A stretch of DNA of 64,000 nucleotides, from the NCBI GenBank assembly GCA_036571765.1, contig BROE01000018.1, positions 17,382,421 through 17,446,420 of the forward strand. Direction: 5' to 3'. Under the pieces are notes generated by a model. That model did no database searches and was not told where the DNA came from. It worked only from the letters and a program-made list of their open reading frames with translations. Made by a program: the position numbers and the translations under genes. How positions within the stretch are numbered: position 1 is the first letter of the stretch; each line of letters begins with the position of its first letter. Below are positions 21,580-43,440 of the stretch, in pieces. Origin of the DNA: Plecoglossus altivelis (taxonomy: Eukaryota; Chordata; Actinopteri; Osmeriformes; Plecoglossidae).

Positions 21580-21956
21580 TCCTCAGGTCAGTTTACAAAA
21601 ACAGCTATCCTCAGGTCAGTTTACAAAAACAGCTATCCTCAGGTCAGTTTACAAAAACAGCTATCGTCAGCTCAGTTTACAAAAACAGCTATCCTCAGGT
21701 CAGTTTACAGAAACAGCTATCCTCAGGTCAGTTTACAGAAACAGCTATCGTCAGGTCAGTTTACAAAAACAGCTATCCTCAGGTCAGTTTACAAAAACAG
21801 CTATCGTCAGGTCAGTTTACAAAAACAGCTATCGTCAGGTCAGTTTTTTACAAAAACAGCTATCGTCAGGTCAGTTTACAAAGACAGCTATCATCAGGTC
21901 AGTTTACAAAAACAGCTATCCTCAGGTCAGTTTACAAAAACAGCTATCGTCAGTTT
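21580..21956. repeat. 28-bp minisatellite
   Basis: About 13 copies of aggtcagtttacaaaaacag plus ctatcctc, alternating cctc and cgtc variants. It is followed by a CT microsatellite (22025-22175). Confidence 0.93.
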
Positions 21957-22318
21957 AGAAACGCAGCTATCATCAGGTTCTGCTTTGACCTCACAATGTC
22001 AGCGGAGGAATCAACTTCCAACTCCATCTCTCTCCCTCCCCCTCTCTCTCTCTCTCTCCCTCTCTCTCTGTCCCTCTGTCCCTCTCTCTCTCCCCCTCTC
22101 TCTCTGTCCCTCTGTCCCTCTCTCTCTTTTTTCTCTCTCTCTGTCCCTCTCTCTCTCTCCCCCTCACTCTCTGTCGGAGGAATCATTCTGTTTGTTATTT
22201 GGCCAGTAGTGGATCTGTGCTGGTTTGTGAGAGAGTCAGTCAGTGCTGGAGGAGTTTGAGCTACATACCTCTTGTTGGACTGTGTTTCCCCAATGCTGGT
22301 CTTCCTCCTTCCGGTCCA

Positions 22319-23359
22319 CTGAGAGTACAATAGAGGAACCTGCGGGTCAGTAAAACACATGGACTTGAAGACACATCCAGGATAATGACTGATGATCGCT
22401 AAATGTGCAAACACTCCCTTAAGCTCTTCAAGCTGCTGATATTCAAGTGCCTTGACAATCGAACAACTACACCCATCGCATACAGTACTTTTATGCACTC
22501 ATACGTAGAGACATAACACACAGAGTAAGTAACACTTAACAGAATAACTTGATCAAAGTTAACCTACCAACTAACTGACCCATCGTGTAGCTTATTATTT
22601 CATTATTTCATTGCCATCATCACAAGGCTAAAAGCTCATTCTGATCATTGAAACACATATTTCTGCAACACAGCAAGTCTAAGAAAAATCAAGAATATAC
22701 TGCACGTGGGTATTGCTGTGCCTGTTAATGGTGTGTGTAAGAGAGTGACATGACAGTTTCCAACCTTTTCCCCAAAGGAAGCTGTTATTTCTTCTGCTCC
22801 CCATGTTGTTGTGCCTCACAGACTGACTCTAAACAGGAACCGTGTGTCAAGAACCCCTTTACTACAGCAGTGCTTTACTGTCTGGGGGTGGGTGAAACAG
22901 ATCATGCAGGACAGTAGCTTAATATTTAGCCCCATCTAGCGGGCATGAAGACATCGTTGATTTCCTATCATATCTCGGTTGCTTTCTGTTCAAAGTATAT
23001 AAAGAAGCTCATTTGAAATTCAATCAATAAAATGGGGGCGTTGAGATATTTTATGTCGAGTAAATCATCATCTTGGAATTATTATTTATTTGTATTAGTA
23101 TTGCACGGATACGGTTAAGAAAGAGTTGAAACCGTCCCCACATCCTGCCATCTGTCGATCGGCTCGTGATGATGCGCTGCGCTCGAGCGCCAGACTCGTC
23201 TTCACCGTAAATCAAGCGTTGGCCACGAGAGCGAGCGCGCTTGAGACGGGCGTTGTAAAATAGCGAGACGCGAACCTGTTTCCTGTAGCCCACTTCGTCT
23301 CTATCACACTTCGGCCTGACATTTAGTAAACAGCAGGGGTTTCTTCCAGCACTTGGACA
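22319..23359. promoter_or_regulatory. Divergent rac2/cyth4 upstream region
   Basis: The 1 kb left of the rac2 ATG is free of tandem repeats, unusual in this window. It becomes CpG-rich at 23145-23290 (gctcgagcgcc, gcgagcgcgcttgag), typical of a vertebrate promoter. A TATA-like tatataaag is at 22996-23004. cyth4 is transcribed away to the left, so both promoters may lie here; cyth4's first exon was not identified. Confidence 0.4.
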
Positions 23360-33024
<9,665 letters not shown>

Positions 33025-33295
33025 GCTCGCACGCCCACTCTCACCGCCTCAGGGATCCTATGCAAAGGAAATGATACATTCACTTATTAAACTAGAGTAT
33101 TTTGTCTCCTTCTTTGAACTTTGTTAAAAACCTGGGATCTGTTTGTAATGAACTTCTGTCGTCTCAGACTGTTTTAGAAAGCTTTCTAACAATATTGGAT
33201 ACCTGCTGTGAAGCTTGGAGTTATAGATTTAGCTGCTTCAGAATGGCTCAGATTGGATCCAATATCCTAAACTTGTTGATTTGACAACAACTTCC

Positions 33296-33301
33296 AAATA
33301 A
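33296..33301 (+). terminator. rac2: Candidate rac2 polyadenylation signal
   Basis: AATAAA in cttccaaataaatagctggc, about 270 bases after the stop; a second AATAAA lies near 33608. Either would give a short 3' UTR. Confidence 0.45.
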
Positions 33302-33619
33302 ATAGCTGGCAGTTCATATGATTCTGTCAGATGTTATTACTGAGATATTGCTTTCTCCTATTTTTGTATTGTTTTCCTCAAAAATAGTGTTTAATTTGAC
33401 AATCAAATTCTGTACTTGACAGTTATCTTGACAGAAGACCTTGAGATTTACAGAGATAGGATTAGGGGTTTAGTGGGTTACTTAATATTGGATTAAGAAT
33501 TGAGTTTACAAAAATGTCCCATACATTTTGTTTGCTTCAGGGCTGCAGAATTAGGTTGTCATGTGTCTAAATATGTAACGCCGCAGAATTTTGTTCAGTT
33601 CTTGAAAAATAAACTTGGC

Positions 33620-34085
33620 TTTTCAGAAGCAGAGATGTATTGAATTTCACCACAGGCGTCTTGTTTTCATTTCGTCTGACGAGTTGCGGGAATTGACTGA
33701 GTGTGAGTGAGTTATTGCAGACAGGAGAAAATGAAGGGCTTTATTCTCCTGGATGATGGAGATCTCGTCTCTGAGACAATCTGATCCCTCCTGCTGGTAG
33801 GCAGCTTCTAGCAAACAAGGATCTTTCAATCAAAAGTTTGTTACTAAGTGGCGAATCAGACTGCCGTTGGTTTAGGTTGACTCACACTGGCGTGCTCTTT
33901 ACGGCTGAGGTCGGTTTGTGTTCAGAGAATCTAGTTTGGGCTTTGGGATCAACGACTGTTAGGAGCATCACAACACATTTAGAAAGCAGAAGCATTTTAA
34001 CAATCATATTTTAAATGTCCCTTCATGAATATGAAATATCAGATCTGACACACACACACGATGAACCAGACAGACATCCAGATGG
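33620..34085. other. Intergenic, nothing recognised
   Basis: Single-copy sequence right of the rac2 3' UTR. Short ORFs only, none similar to a known family. Confidence 0.4.
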
Positions 34086-34287
34086 ACAGACAGACAGACA
34101 GACAGACAGCCAGCCTCACTCTCTCTCTCTCTCTCCCTCTCTCCCTTTCTCTCTGTCTGTCTGTCTCTCTCTGTTTGTCTCTCTGTCTGTCTCTCTCTGT
34201 CTCTCTGTCTGTCTCTCTCTGTCTCTCTCTGTCTCTCTGTCTGTCTCTCTCTGTTTGTCTCTCTGTCTGTCTCTGTCTGTCTGTCTC

Positions 34288-34318
<31 letters not shown>

Positions 34319-34430
34319 GTCTCTCTCTCTCTGTCTCTCTCTGTCTCTCTGTCTGTCTCTCTCTGTCTCTCTGTCTGTCTGTCTGTCTCTCTCTGTCTCT
34401 CTCTGTCTCTCTCTCCCTCTCTCTCTGCAT
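34085..34430. repeat. CAGA/TCTG microsatellite
   Basis: (cagacaga)n turns into (tctctgtctgtc)n for 340 bases. Both strands give long Ser/Leu or Arg/Glu/Asp ORFs that are composition artefacts. Confidence 0.93.
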
Positions 34431-34819
34431 GTCCTGTCACACTTCACTAAGAACCTGCCCAACAACGGCAGAAGATACAGAAAGCAACAGCACAGTGCAC
34501 AGCTTGATCCAGTCTCATCCTTGAGGAGAGGACAGTAGGTTTGGTACAAGCAGGACCCATGCAGATCGTGCTGCGTTAACAACAGCCAAGATCAGAGAAG
34601 ATTCAAGGTAGGATGAACACGTCCTGAACAGGCTGGCTTGGAGGACTCTCCGCGCAAACACAATCTCCGACAAGGGCTCTTTCCTTTCCTCTGGATCTCA
34701 TCAGGATTCACTCATAGAAACCAATTACACAGGCTGGGTGATAGGCATGCAGAGAACAGTTAGCCTTCCTTTGCAATTGCCTCCTGGGATATCCACAGGA
34801 GGCTCCTGACGTCTGTCTG

Positions 34820-35022
34820 TCTCCCCCCCCTCCCACCTCTCCTCCCCCCTCCGCCCCTCCCCACCCTCCTCCCCCCCTCCCCACTCTCCTCCCCTCCCCA
34901 CCCACCCACCCTCCCCCCTTATCCACCTCTACTCCCCCCTCCCCCACCTCTCCTACCTCCCCTCCTCCTCCCTCCCGCTCCCTCCCCCACCTCTCCTTCC
35001 CCCCCACCCCTCCCCCCCCCCA
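34820..35022. repeat. C-rich polypyrimidine tract
   Basis: Some 200 bases of ctcccccctcc type; the minus strand is G-rich with runs of five or more G. Confidence 0.88.
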
Positions 35023-35045
35023 GCGTCACGGGCAACCTTCCGTAG

Positions 35046-35073
35046 GCGTTTTTCTAAATTGTTAGAAAAACGC
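35046..35073. other. Perfect 12-bp inverted repeat
   Basis: gcgtttttctaa and ttagaaaaacgc are exact reverse complements separated by the loop attg. No gene lies next to it and the arms are not followed by a T-run on either side, so its role is unknown. Confidence 0.8.
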
Positions 35074-35517
35074 AGGTTCTCACAACGATGTTCAGAGAGT
35101 CGCGATCCCTTCAGAGATGAGTCAGACTTCAGCCTAATTGGAACGAAGAGACGATCTGAGTTTTCCACGTGGAGCACCAGGCTGACCCCTGGTAGCGCCG
35201 TGCCTGCACCCGTCTTGACCCTCCTCTGCTGGGCTCTGAGGCTGAGTCACCAGACCCTCCTCCCAGGTCACTCCTCCAGCGCTGGACGCCGCAAATGATT
35301 GGATGATTGTAAGAGAGGTTGTTTGGCGTGCGTGGCTCAGATAGGGAGTGGGTAGAGGGGTTCTTGACTCTGTGGTGTTCAGCAGAAGATGCTGGCTGCT
35401 ATTTAGTTTGAGCACACGACCTCGCCTGACACTTTACTTCCTCTTCCTGAGGACGTGTTGAATCGAATTGAATGTCAATAAGTCTGGAATGCCCTTTTTT
35501 ATAAGCAGTGTCACACA

Positions 35518-35958
35518 GGGCAGACCAGAGAGGGGCAGACCAGAGAGAGGCAGACCAGAGAGATGTAGATCAGAAGGATGTAGACCAGAGAGATGTAGAC
35601 CAGAGAGATGTAGACCAGAGAGATGTAGACCAGAGAGATGTAGACCAGAGAGGAGCAGACCAAAGAGGTGTAGACCAGAGAGAAGCAGACCAGAGAGGTG
35701 TAGATCAGAAGGGTGTAGACCAGAGAGAGGCAGACCAGAGAGGTGTAGATCAGAAGGATGTAGACCAGAGAGGTGTAGACCAGAGAGGTGTAGATCGGAA
35801 GGATGTAGACCAGAGAGGTGCAGACCAGAGAGGTGTAGATCGGAAGGATGTAGACCAGAGAGGTGCAGACCAGAGAGGTGTAGACCAGAGAGATGGAGAC
35901 CAGAGAGATGTAGACCAGAGAGGTGCAGACCAGAGAGATGCAGACCAGAGAGATGCAC
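35518..35958. repeat. 15-bp minisatellite
   Basis: About 29 copies of agaccagagagatgt with gcag and gatcaga variants; higher-order blocks near 35700-35880 repeat as groups. All three plus-strand frames and two minus frames are open, giving Asp-Gln-Arg or Leu-Ser-Gly-Leu-His repeats, which are artefacts. Confidence 0.93.
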
Positions 35959-36237
35959 ACAGTCAGGCATCATAATTAGAGAATAGAAATGTGTACATGG
36001 ATGGTAAAACACAGATAAACATAGATGCCTGTATTTTTATAAATTGACTGTCGATACATATATTCAGGGCCAGACTTCCAGATATGGATTAAGCCTAGCT
36101 TCGGAAAAAAATATTTTTCATTTAATTTGTCTCTTAGGAATAGTCTTGATCCACAACAGTGAAACAGGGCTTCAGTGTGTTTCAGCTTACCACTGTTTAC
36201 ATGTTGAACTGAGATGGTTCAACCACAAGTGATATAC

Positions 36238-36322
36238 TGTGTGTGTGTACGTCTGTGTGCGGAGGAATATGTAGGGGTGTGTGTGTGTGTGTGAGTACGT
36301 ATGTGTGCGGAGGAATATGTAG

Positions 36323-36363
<41 letters not shown>

Positions 36364-36366
36364 CGG
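36238..36366. repeat. GT microsatellite with duplicated 60-bp block
   Basis: The block gtgtgcggaggaatatgtag occurs twice (near 36255 and 36304), each followed by (GT)n. Confidence 0.88.
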
Positions 36367-36600
36367 GCGTTTCTCTGTGTGTCAGCATTCAAAATGAATG
36401 TCTTTCAAGAATCTATACAATAAACCAGCTATAATAACCCTCACATGCCTAGACCTCCAGGCATCAGAGACTCACTACGACTAACACAAATTCAAACCAG
36501 AGCGTTGTTGAACTACAGTCCTTATTACAGTTGCCACCACAGATCGCCCCTCTTATTAAACCTGTATCTGACTGTGTCTGACTTTACCTTGTCAACCTCT

Positions 36601-36642
36601 CCCATTGTGACACCCCAGGCAGGGAGAGGGTGTCACAATGGG
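36601..36642. other. Perfect 15-bp inverted repeat
   Basis: cccattgtgacaccc (36601-36615) and gggtgtcacaatggg (36628-36642) are exact reverse complements around a 12-base loop. It could be a short MITE end pair or a hairpin; no target duplication was identified. Confidence 0.8.
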
Positions 36643-36779
36643 ATGCCTGTCAGGGAGCGCACATGGAGAACCCATGGAGAACCCAAGCCCTGCCAGGGAT
36701 CCTGAGAGATCCTCCACTTCATCAGCTTGGGTCTTCAGAGCTGATGCCAGAGAGGGATGAGCTCTTCGTAGCAACAGGA

Positions 36780-36953
36780 GGGCAGGAGAGGGAGAGCGAG
36801 AGAGAAGAAGGGAGAGGGAGGGAGAGCGAGAGAGAAGAAGGGAGAGAGAGGGAGAGCGAGAGAGAAGAAGGGAGAGAGAGGGAGAGCGAGAGAGAAGAAG
36901 GGAGAGAGAGGGAGAGCGAACGAGCGGGAGAGAGGGAGAGAGCGAGCGAATGG

Positions 36954-36986
<33 letters not shown>

Positions 36987-37400
36987 AGGGAGGGAGTGTG
37001 AGAGGGAGGGAGAGAGAGAGGGATAGAGGGAGGGAGTGTGAGAGGGAAGGAGGGAGAGAGTGAGAGCAAGCGAGCGGGAGAGAAGGGGAGAAGGGGAGGA
37101 GGAGGGAGGGGAATGTGAGAGGGAGGGAGAGAGAGGGATAGAGGGGGAGAGAGGGAGAGAGAGAGAGGCAGTGTGAGAGGGAGGGAGAGAGAGAGGGATA
37201 GAGGGAGGGTGAGAGGGAGGGAGAGAGAGGGAGAGAGAGAGAGAGGGAGAGAGGGTGAGAGCGAGAGGGGACGGGAGAGAGGGAGCGTGTGAAAGAAGGG
37301 GAGAGAGAGAGAGAGGGAGAGAGGGTGAGAGCGAGAGGGGACGGGAGAGAGGGAGCGTGTGAAAGAGGGGGAGAGAGAGAGAGAATTGGAGAGAGCATGA
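36780..37400. repeat. 620-bp purine (GA) tract
   Basis: Almost pure A/G on the plus strand: gagagagaagaagggagag units, then gagagagggagggag. It contains near-identical 85-base blocks at about 37240-37290 and 37320-37370. Such tracts can form triplex DNA. The Ser/Pro/Leu-rich minus-strand ORFs are artefacts. Confidence 0.92.
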
Positions 37401-37726
37401 GAAAGAAAGAGCCCAAGAGAGAAATCTCAAGACAGAATGATCATCGGAGGAAGTGCAGGTCAGGTCTGATGTGCTGCAGCTGTTGATCTGTCTGTTGTCG
37501 TCATGAACAGACACCTGATGTCATCGTCATGGCAGGAGACAGCCAGGCGTCTGCAGACTAGCTACACCGCCCTCCCCTCCACCATAGAAGAAGATCTACT
37601 GGGTTTATGTAGGTGACCTTTGATGCACCATGGGAGCTCTGTGTCTGTGGCATCAGACCTTTCCCATGGTTCAGAGAGGGGTGATAGAGGAAAACCTACC
37701 AATTTGATAACCAGTCACACACAGGC

Positions 37727-37958
37727 AGGGTTCGAATTACGGGAGAGCTACAGGGAGCTGGGCTCCCCTGAAAAGGGACCTGGGCTCCCCTGAAAAGGAT
37801 CTGGGCTCCCCTGAAAAGGACCTGGGCTACCCTGAAAGCCTACTTTGAGACATTTAGGGGGAGCTCTAAAACACTGTCCATTTTTTGTGTCGCATATAGA
37901 TTTTGATTTTCGGAAAACAGGGCTCCCCCCGAAAGTCACTTTGTAATTCGAACCTTTG
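37727..37958. mobile_element. Candidate MITE with 9-bp flanking repeat
   Basis: A 232-base element with inverted termini ggttcgaattac (37729-37740) and gtaattcgaacc (37943-37954), flanked by perfect direct repeats cacacaggc (37718-37726 and 37959-37967). Inside are four copies of ctgggctcccctgaaaagga-like units. It is non-coding. An 8- or 9-bp duplication would fit hAT or Mutator-type transposases. Confidence 0.72.
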
Positions 37959-38149
37959 CACACAGGCCATGTGTGACCACAGATGGGCTGAGTTTGGCCT
38001 GTGGTCAAGGCACTTGAGTTGGTTGTCTTGGCATCTTAGTCCTCACTCCAGATATGTTGTGAAAGCTATTGAACTGTCAGTAGCTGGTGAGGACAGAGAA
38101 TTGAGTTTCCAAGAAATGGTGGTCCAGTAGTTTGACTATGATTCAGGGC

Positions 38150-39480
38150 AGAGATGGGTGTTACTCACTGAACGTAATAAGTGATTTATTTTCATTCACA
38201 GGCAGCCTGGATGACACCCGGAAAATGTTGTCTCGCTAGATATCAAGGTAGAAGCAAGAAAATGTAATTGTTTCACTCCACAGTCGCTATCTGGTAAAGT
38301 AATACAGGCCACTAATTAATTCAAGTAACTGGCAGCGGTGGGGATTTTAATTTTGCATTTATTAATTTAGCACCGTAAACAGCAAAACCGCGATGTAGCG
38401 CTGCCCTTGCGTTTAGCTTTCAGGATTTACATGTGTTCATTACGTAGCATTAAGCAGAACGGTTCATGAATCTAACGGGTGTGGTTAAGAAACCGTATCG
38501 CTCCATGCGGCGAAGAACCTCCAAGTTAATAATGTAAAGTACATTGATGTTGTTGTTGTTACAATTAAGAGGGGGATTTTGAGGGCGCAGATGGGGAATG
38601 TAACGAAGGAAGATCTCCCTAAAGCTTCACTCCTGCGCACATACACGCACACGGTTTCATTTCAACGCCTCCTACTTCGCTCCGTGGGGCGGCTGCGAGC
38701 TGGAGACCAGCGTTACCTAGTTACAAGCGAGAGATGGTGAGACGAGTAATGTAATGCCGGTGTCTTTTCCAACCATTAGGACTGAGAATCGGATCAGGTG
38801 GAGACGAAAGTGAGGAAGCCAAACGTTAGTAAAACTGAAGAAAGCTATAGCGAGTTGTGACCGTCAAAACTGTTCCTCTTGACAAATTCCACCCTCAGCG
38901 ACAACGCTGTAGTCTACTACCTGCAAGTTTAGACTTATTTATTTTTAAAAGCGTACCTCTATCAATACTTCCAAAAAGCAAAAATGTGGACCGATATCTG
39001 GCATTCAAAAGTCACCTGGTCTGTGAGGTAAGTTTCTGCATGCCGTTATTTTCTAAACTAGCCTATTTATTGTTTAAAGTATGACAACATAGGTATTTTC
39101 AGCGGGTTTTTGCGGTTAACACGCTCCTTTCTCTCGTTTTTTTGCGGGGTTTATCTTATACGAAACATAGACTCTGGATAGTTCTTAAAAATAAAATACA
39201 AATTTTAAGCATATGCAAGGCCAGTAGCCTTACGTTAAACTTTTGGTTGTGATTAACTGTAACATCCAACCTGTCACATTGTTCTAACTGTTACGATCTC
39301 GCCTTCTCATACAAACTCATACAATGCCGCATCAGTATAGTCACCTACTGCTTTATAAATGCATTACAATTCATAACTGATGTATATCAGTCTAGGTTAT
39401 TTAACGTGGAGGCAGTATGTGAGCGCGTGTGAGATATCAAAGGTGGAAGCCTATAGGCACGTGTGACACTATCACTGGAA
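38150..39480 (+). promoter_or_regulatory. sstr3: Possible sstr3 promoter and first non-coding exon
   Basis: A repeat-free stretch with GC-rich segments (cgctccgtggggcggctgcgagctgg, about 38679-38704). It contains a strong donor tgtgag/gtaagt at 39029/39030. The coding exon of sstr3 begins just after an acceptor-like site at 48838, so this donor could start a 5' UTR intron of nearly 10 kb. This is inference from splice-site quality only. Confidence 0.25.
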
Positions 39481-40540
39481 CGTGAACGAATTTCAGCAGT
39501 CTAGTTTTTCAACTGTTTGTAATGGGTCACATTTAGCACACATCGGAGAGAGAAACTGTGAAATAATTGGGCACACGGGCCTGCGAACAGCGCTGAGAGA
39601 ACTGAGAGAGACGCTACACGAGATCGAGGCCAGTTTCCGCGCTGAATCTCTCCTGTCAATCAAACCGACTAGTCTGCGCTCGAGGAGTCTCGTGATGGCC
39701 GTTGGACAGCACACAACCTCGACGTTGTAGCTTGGTTTCACACAACTGACTCCTGTCATTTAGCGCCTGTGTTCTGAACGGTATTCATTTGTATTGATCC
39801 CAGACTTAAATAGGAACACACTGACCCGGGAACAGTATTTAATTGTATTGAACTGATCAGACTGTTCCGTCAGAGCCGCACTTACAGCCAGATTGCACCT
39901 GTCGGAGTGGCCTTGCTCAGCCATGAGTTTCTAGTTAGGACACAGTCTTGCAGGAGCTTGCCAATGATAAATATGTGTGTGTCTCTCTTGGGTGCTTAAT
40001 TATCACGTTGTCAGTCATCTCCACCTGGCTGCCTGCAGGGTGAACGAGGGTAACGATTCCTCACCTGACTGAGGCGCTCTTTAACGGAGCTGCTCGATCA
40101 TTCCAGACAGTCATGAATGACCAATTACGCACGACCAGAAAAACAACGTTTTTAATCCGTGTCCGCCCGCAGGCGCGTCGCGGGTAGGTTTCTTTGCGAA
40201 TGTGGACGGGACTGATTAAAAATGTATCTGAGTGGTCATGATTATTTTTTTTTCTTTTCTTTTCCTTTTGTCTAAGCGTGTAGGTCTATTGTGAGGGATG
40301 GGGGATGGGCGCTGTTTAGGTGGCAGATTAGCCGGGGGGTTTTAAGCGGGTGGGACGTTTCGCCCATGTGAAATGACTCCCCCCTCCCCCCTGCCTGAAT
40401 GACACAGGTAACCAGCTCTGTCGCAGCCTGGAAGTGACGTGTTGAAACCATCCACTCCTCACCTTGTGCTTTGTAGACGCTTCTGCATCCCCAAGCCTGG
40501 TTCTCACTGCCAAGGAACTACAGACACATCATTTTACCCT
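39481..40540. other. Single-copy region, nothing recognised
   Basis: Unique sequence with short ORFs on both strands, including overlapping ones at 39482-39759, none recognisable. A T-rich run lies near 40240-40270. Confidence 0.4.
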
Positions 40541-40547
40541 GCAGGAC

Positions 40548-40972
40548 AAATCACTGTTTGGACAAACCACTGTTTGGACAAAACACTGTTTGGACAAACC
40601 ACTGTTTGGACAAACACCACTGCAGGACAAACCACTTTTAGGACAAACCACTTTTAGGACAAACCACTTTTAGGACAAACCATTGTTAGGACAAACCACT
40701 GTTAGGACAAACCACTTTTAGGACAAACCACTGTTAGGACAAACCACTGTTTGGACAAACCACTGTTAGAACAAACCACTGTTAGAACAAACCATTGTTA
40801 GAACAAACCATTGTTAGAACAAACCCTTGTTAGAACAAACCACTGTTAGAACAAACCACTGTTAGGACAAACCACTGTTAGGACAAACCACTGTTAGAAC
40901 AAACCACTGTTAGAACAAACCACTGTTAGAACAAACCACTGTTAGAACAAACCACTGTTAGAACAAACCATT
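40548..40972. repeat. 16-bp minisatellite
   Basis: About 26 copies of aggacaaaccactgtt, drifting from ttggac to taggac and then tagaac variants along the array. Confidence 0.93.
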
Positions 40973-41800
40973 TACCCACGTGAAAGGGGGGTATGTTAGT
41001 AAGCGCTGATATTTCAACCTGAAAAAGGAACATGTGAGGATTGTATATCTTAGCAAACGCTCCGAACGTCTTTCATCTTCAAGTGACTATTAAGAAGTAG
41101 TTTGGAATAGATTATGTAAATCCAGAGATATTTTTTAAATGCTTGTAATTCTTCTCAAAGAAAGGTGAAGATCTGTTGAATATTCAGACAAATACCAGTA
41201 ATCAACATCATCACCTGAGCTCTGCCTGCTCAGAGAGACACAGACAGCGAAACAGTCGCTTGCACACAAAACACGAACCACAGGTGGAAGGTTCTTCTGT
41301 CTCAGAGAAAAGACACAGCCTCATTAAATGCAAGGCTGCTTTTTGAAAAAGAGCACTAATTCAGCGAGATAGGAAAAACAATCAAAAACCTGGAGCCTGG
41401 TGGTCTACCTGGTTCAGCGCCCGTCACACTCACCTGGCTCCCCCCTGCCTCCCGCCCCCACGCCACGATGCGTGCGTGGGGATTGGTCCGAGCGGGACGC
41501 GGGGACGGGATGAGAGAAGGAGGGATGAAGCACTCAGGCGTCCAGAGAGACGAGCTCGTCCGTGAATGCTCTGTCTGATGTCAGTGAAGCTTAAAGAGCG
41601 GACCTGCTAATATCGCTGCAGAGCGACGCTGTGAGATGCACTGCAGGGCATGTGGAGGGAAAGAGTATAAATAATAACATGAATAAATCATCAAACGTTC
41701 ATTTATAGACTCGCTACATCATCACTCCTTAATTTATTCAAGGCCTCCTGTATGATTTGAACGATGTGGGCGGATGGGACTTTCTGCGATGGGGAATGTG
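40973..41800. other. Single-copy region with GC-rich patch
   Basis: No gene recognised. The segment 41435-41530 is GC-rich with CpG (gatgcgtgcgtggggattgg, gagcgggacgcgggg) and could be regulatory, with no further support. Confidence 0.3.
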
Positions 41801-41814
41801 TGCTCCGGAGCAAG

Positions 41815-42400
41815 TTTGCCCACACACAAACAAACACAAACAAACACACACACACGTGAAGAACACAGGGCATGGATAGCACATGTCACACACACTGTGA
41901 GAACCACAGGGGCATGGATAGGCACAAACACACACGTGAAGAACACAGGGCATGGAAGCACACACACACACTCACACATTTACTCACACACATAGGCACA
42001 CAGTGCACACACACCCAGAGTCTACACACATGTGTGGTACACACACACACACGTTGAAGAAACAGGGAGGGATTACAAAACAAACACACACACGTGAAGA
42101 ACACAGGGCATGGATAGCACAAACACACACGTGAAGAACACAGGGCATGGATAGCATCCATGTTTGTTGGATCTGCCTCATCCCACACACACATGCTCTC
42201 TTCAGAACATTAGGTTGCATGACGCTTACATGGTACACACAGGCACATTACACACAAACAGAACACACACACATACAAAGACAGTACACACACTTACGCA
42301 AAGATAGCACACACAGCAAAGACAGAACACACTGACTTTTTAAAACTGCCCCAAAGGAAAATCAGGCCACACACACACAGACACACAAACGAAAACAAAC
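41815..42400. repeat. AC microsatellite with 45-bp repeat
   Basis: Blocks of cacacgtgaagaacacaggg plus catggatagcac recur at about 41850, 41932, 42090 and 42128, separated by (AC)n. Confidence 0.85.
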
Positions 42401-42449
42401 AGTGGTGTTTCCAGAAGGTCTAACCACCCTGAAACTCTGATACCAAGGC

Positions 42450-43440
42450 AAACATCTTGTAGCATTATTAACTGTAACACCAACATCTTGTAGCATTATT
42501 AACTGTAACACCAACAGCTTGTAGCATTATTAACTGTAACACCAACATCTTGTAGCATTATTAACTGTAACACCAACATCTTGTAGCATTATTAACTGTA
42601 ACACCAACATCTTGTAGCATTATTAACTGTAACACCAACAGCTTGTAGCATTATTAACTGTAACACCAACAGCTTGTAGCATTATTAACTGTAACACCAA
42701 CAGCTTGTAGCATTATTAACTGTAACACCAACAGCTTGTAGCATTATTTACTGTAACACCAACAGCTTGTAGCATTATTTACTGTAACACCAACAGCTTG
42801 TAGCATTATTAACTGTAACACCAACAGCTTGTAGCATTATTAACTGTAACACCAACAGCTTGTAGCATTATTAACTGTAACACCAACATCTTGTAGCATT
42901 ATTAACTGTAACACCAACATCTTGTAGCATTATTAACTGTAACACCAACAGCTTGTAGCATTATTAACTGTAAAACCAACAGCTTGTAGCATTATTAACT
43001 GTAAAACCAACAGCTTGTAGCATTATTAACTGTAAAACCAACAGCTTGTAGCATTATTAACTGTAAAACCAACAGCTTGTAGCATTATTAACTGTAAAAC
43101 CAACAGCTTGTAGCATTATTAACTGTAAAACCAACAGCTTGTAGCATTATTAACTGTAAAACCAACAGCTTGTAGCATTATTAACTGTAAAACCAACAGC
43201 TTGTAGCATTATTAACTGTAAAACCAACAGCTTGTAGCATTATTAACTGTAAAACCAACAGCTTGTAGCATTATTAACTGTAAAACCAACAGCTTGTAGC
43301 ATTATTAACTGTAAAACCAACAGCTTGTAGCATTATTAACTGTAAAACCAACAGCTTGTAGCATTATTAACTGTAAAACCAACAGCTTGTAGCATTATTA
43401 ACTGTAAAACCAACAGCTTGTAGCATTATTAACTGTAAAC
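42450..43440. repeat. 31-bp satellite-like array, about 32 copies
   Basis: Near-identical copies of cttgtagcattattaactg plus taacaccaaca(g/t). After about 42965 every copy has taaaacc in place of taacacc, so the right half is a separately homogenised block. The copies touch with no unique spacers. 43441-43690 holds decayed copies in which cttgtag recurs at irregular intervals. Confidence 0.95.

Noticed and set aside
22269..22318. 50-bp candidate cyth4 exon reading WTGRRKTSIGETQSNK
   Set aside because: Splice sites and outgoing phase fit exon 20434-20500, but the phase does not fit candidate exon 21428-21492 and the peptide does not resemble a cytohesin coiled coil. Kept only as a weak alternative.
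35508..35975. Asp-Gln-Arg repeat protein or Leu-rich-repeat protein on opposite strands
   Set aside because: A 15-bp minisatellite is open in five frames; no start context, splice sites or flanking domain.
37729..37740. tRNA TpsiC-like ggttcgaatt
   Set aside because: The same 12 bases occur inverted at the other end of a MITE, and no cloverleaf can be drawn.
42450..43440. CRISPR-like array of 31-bp repeats
   Set aside because: Units are contiguous with no unique spacers, in a eukaryotic genome. It is a minisatellite.
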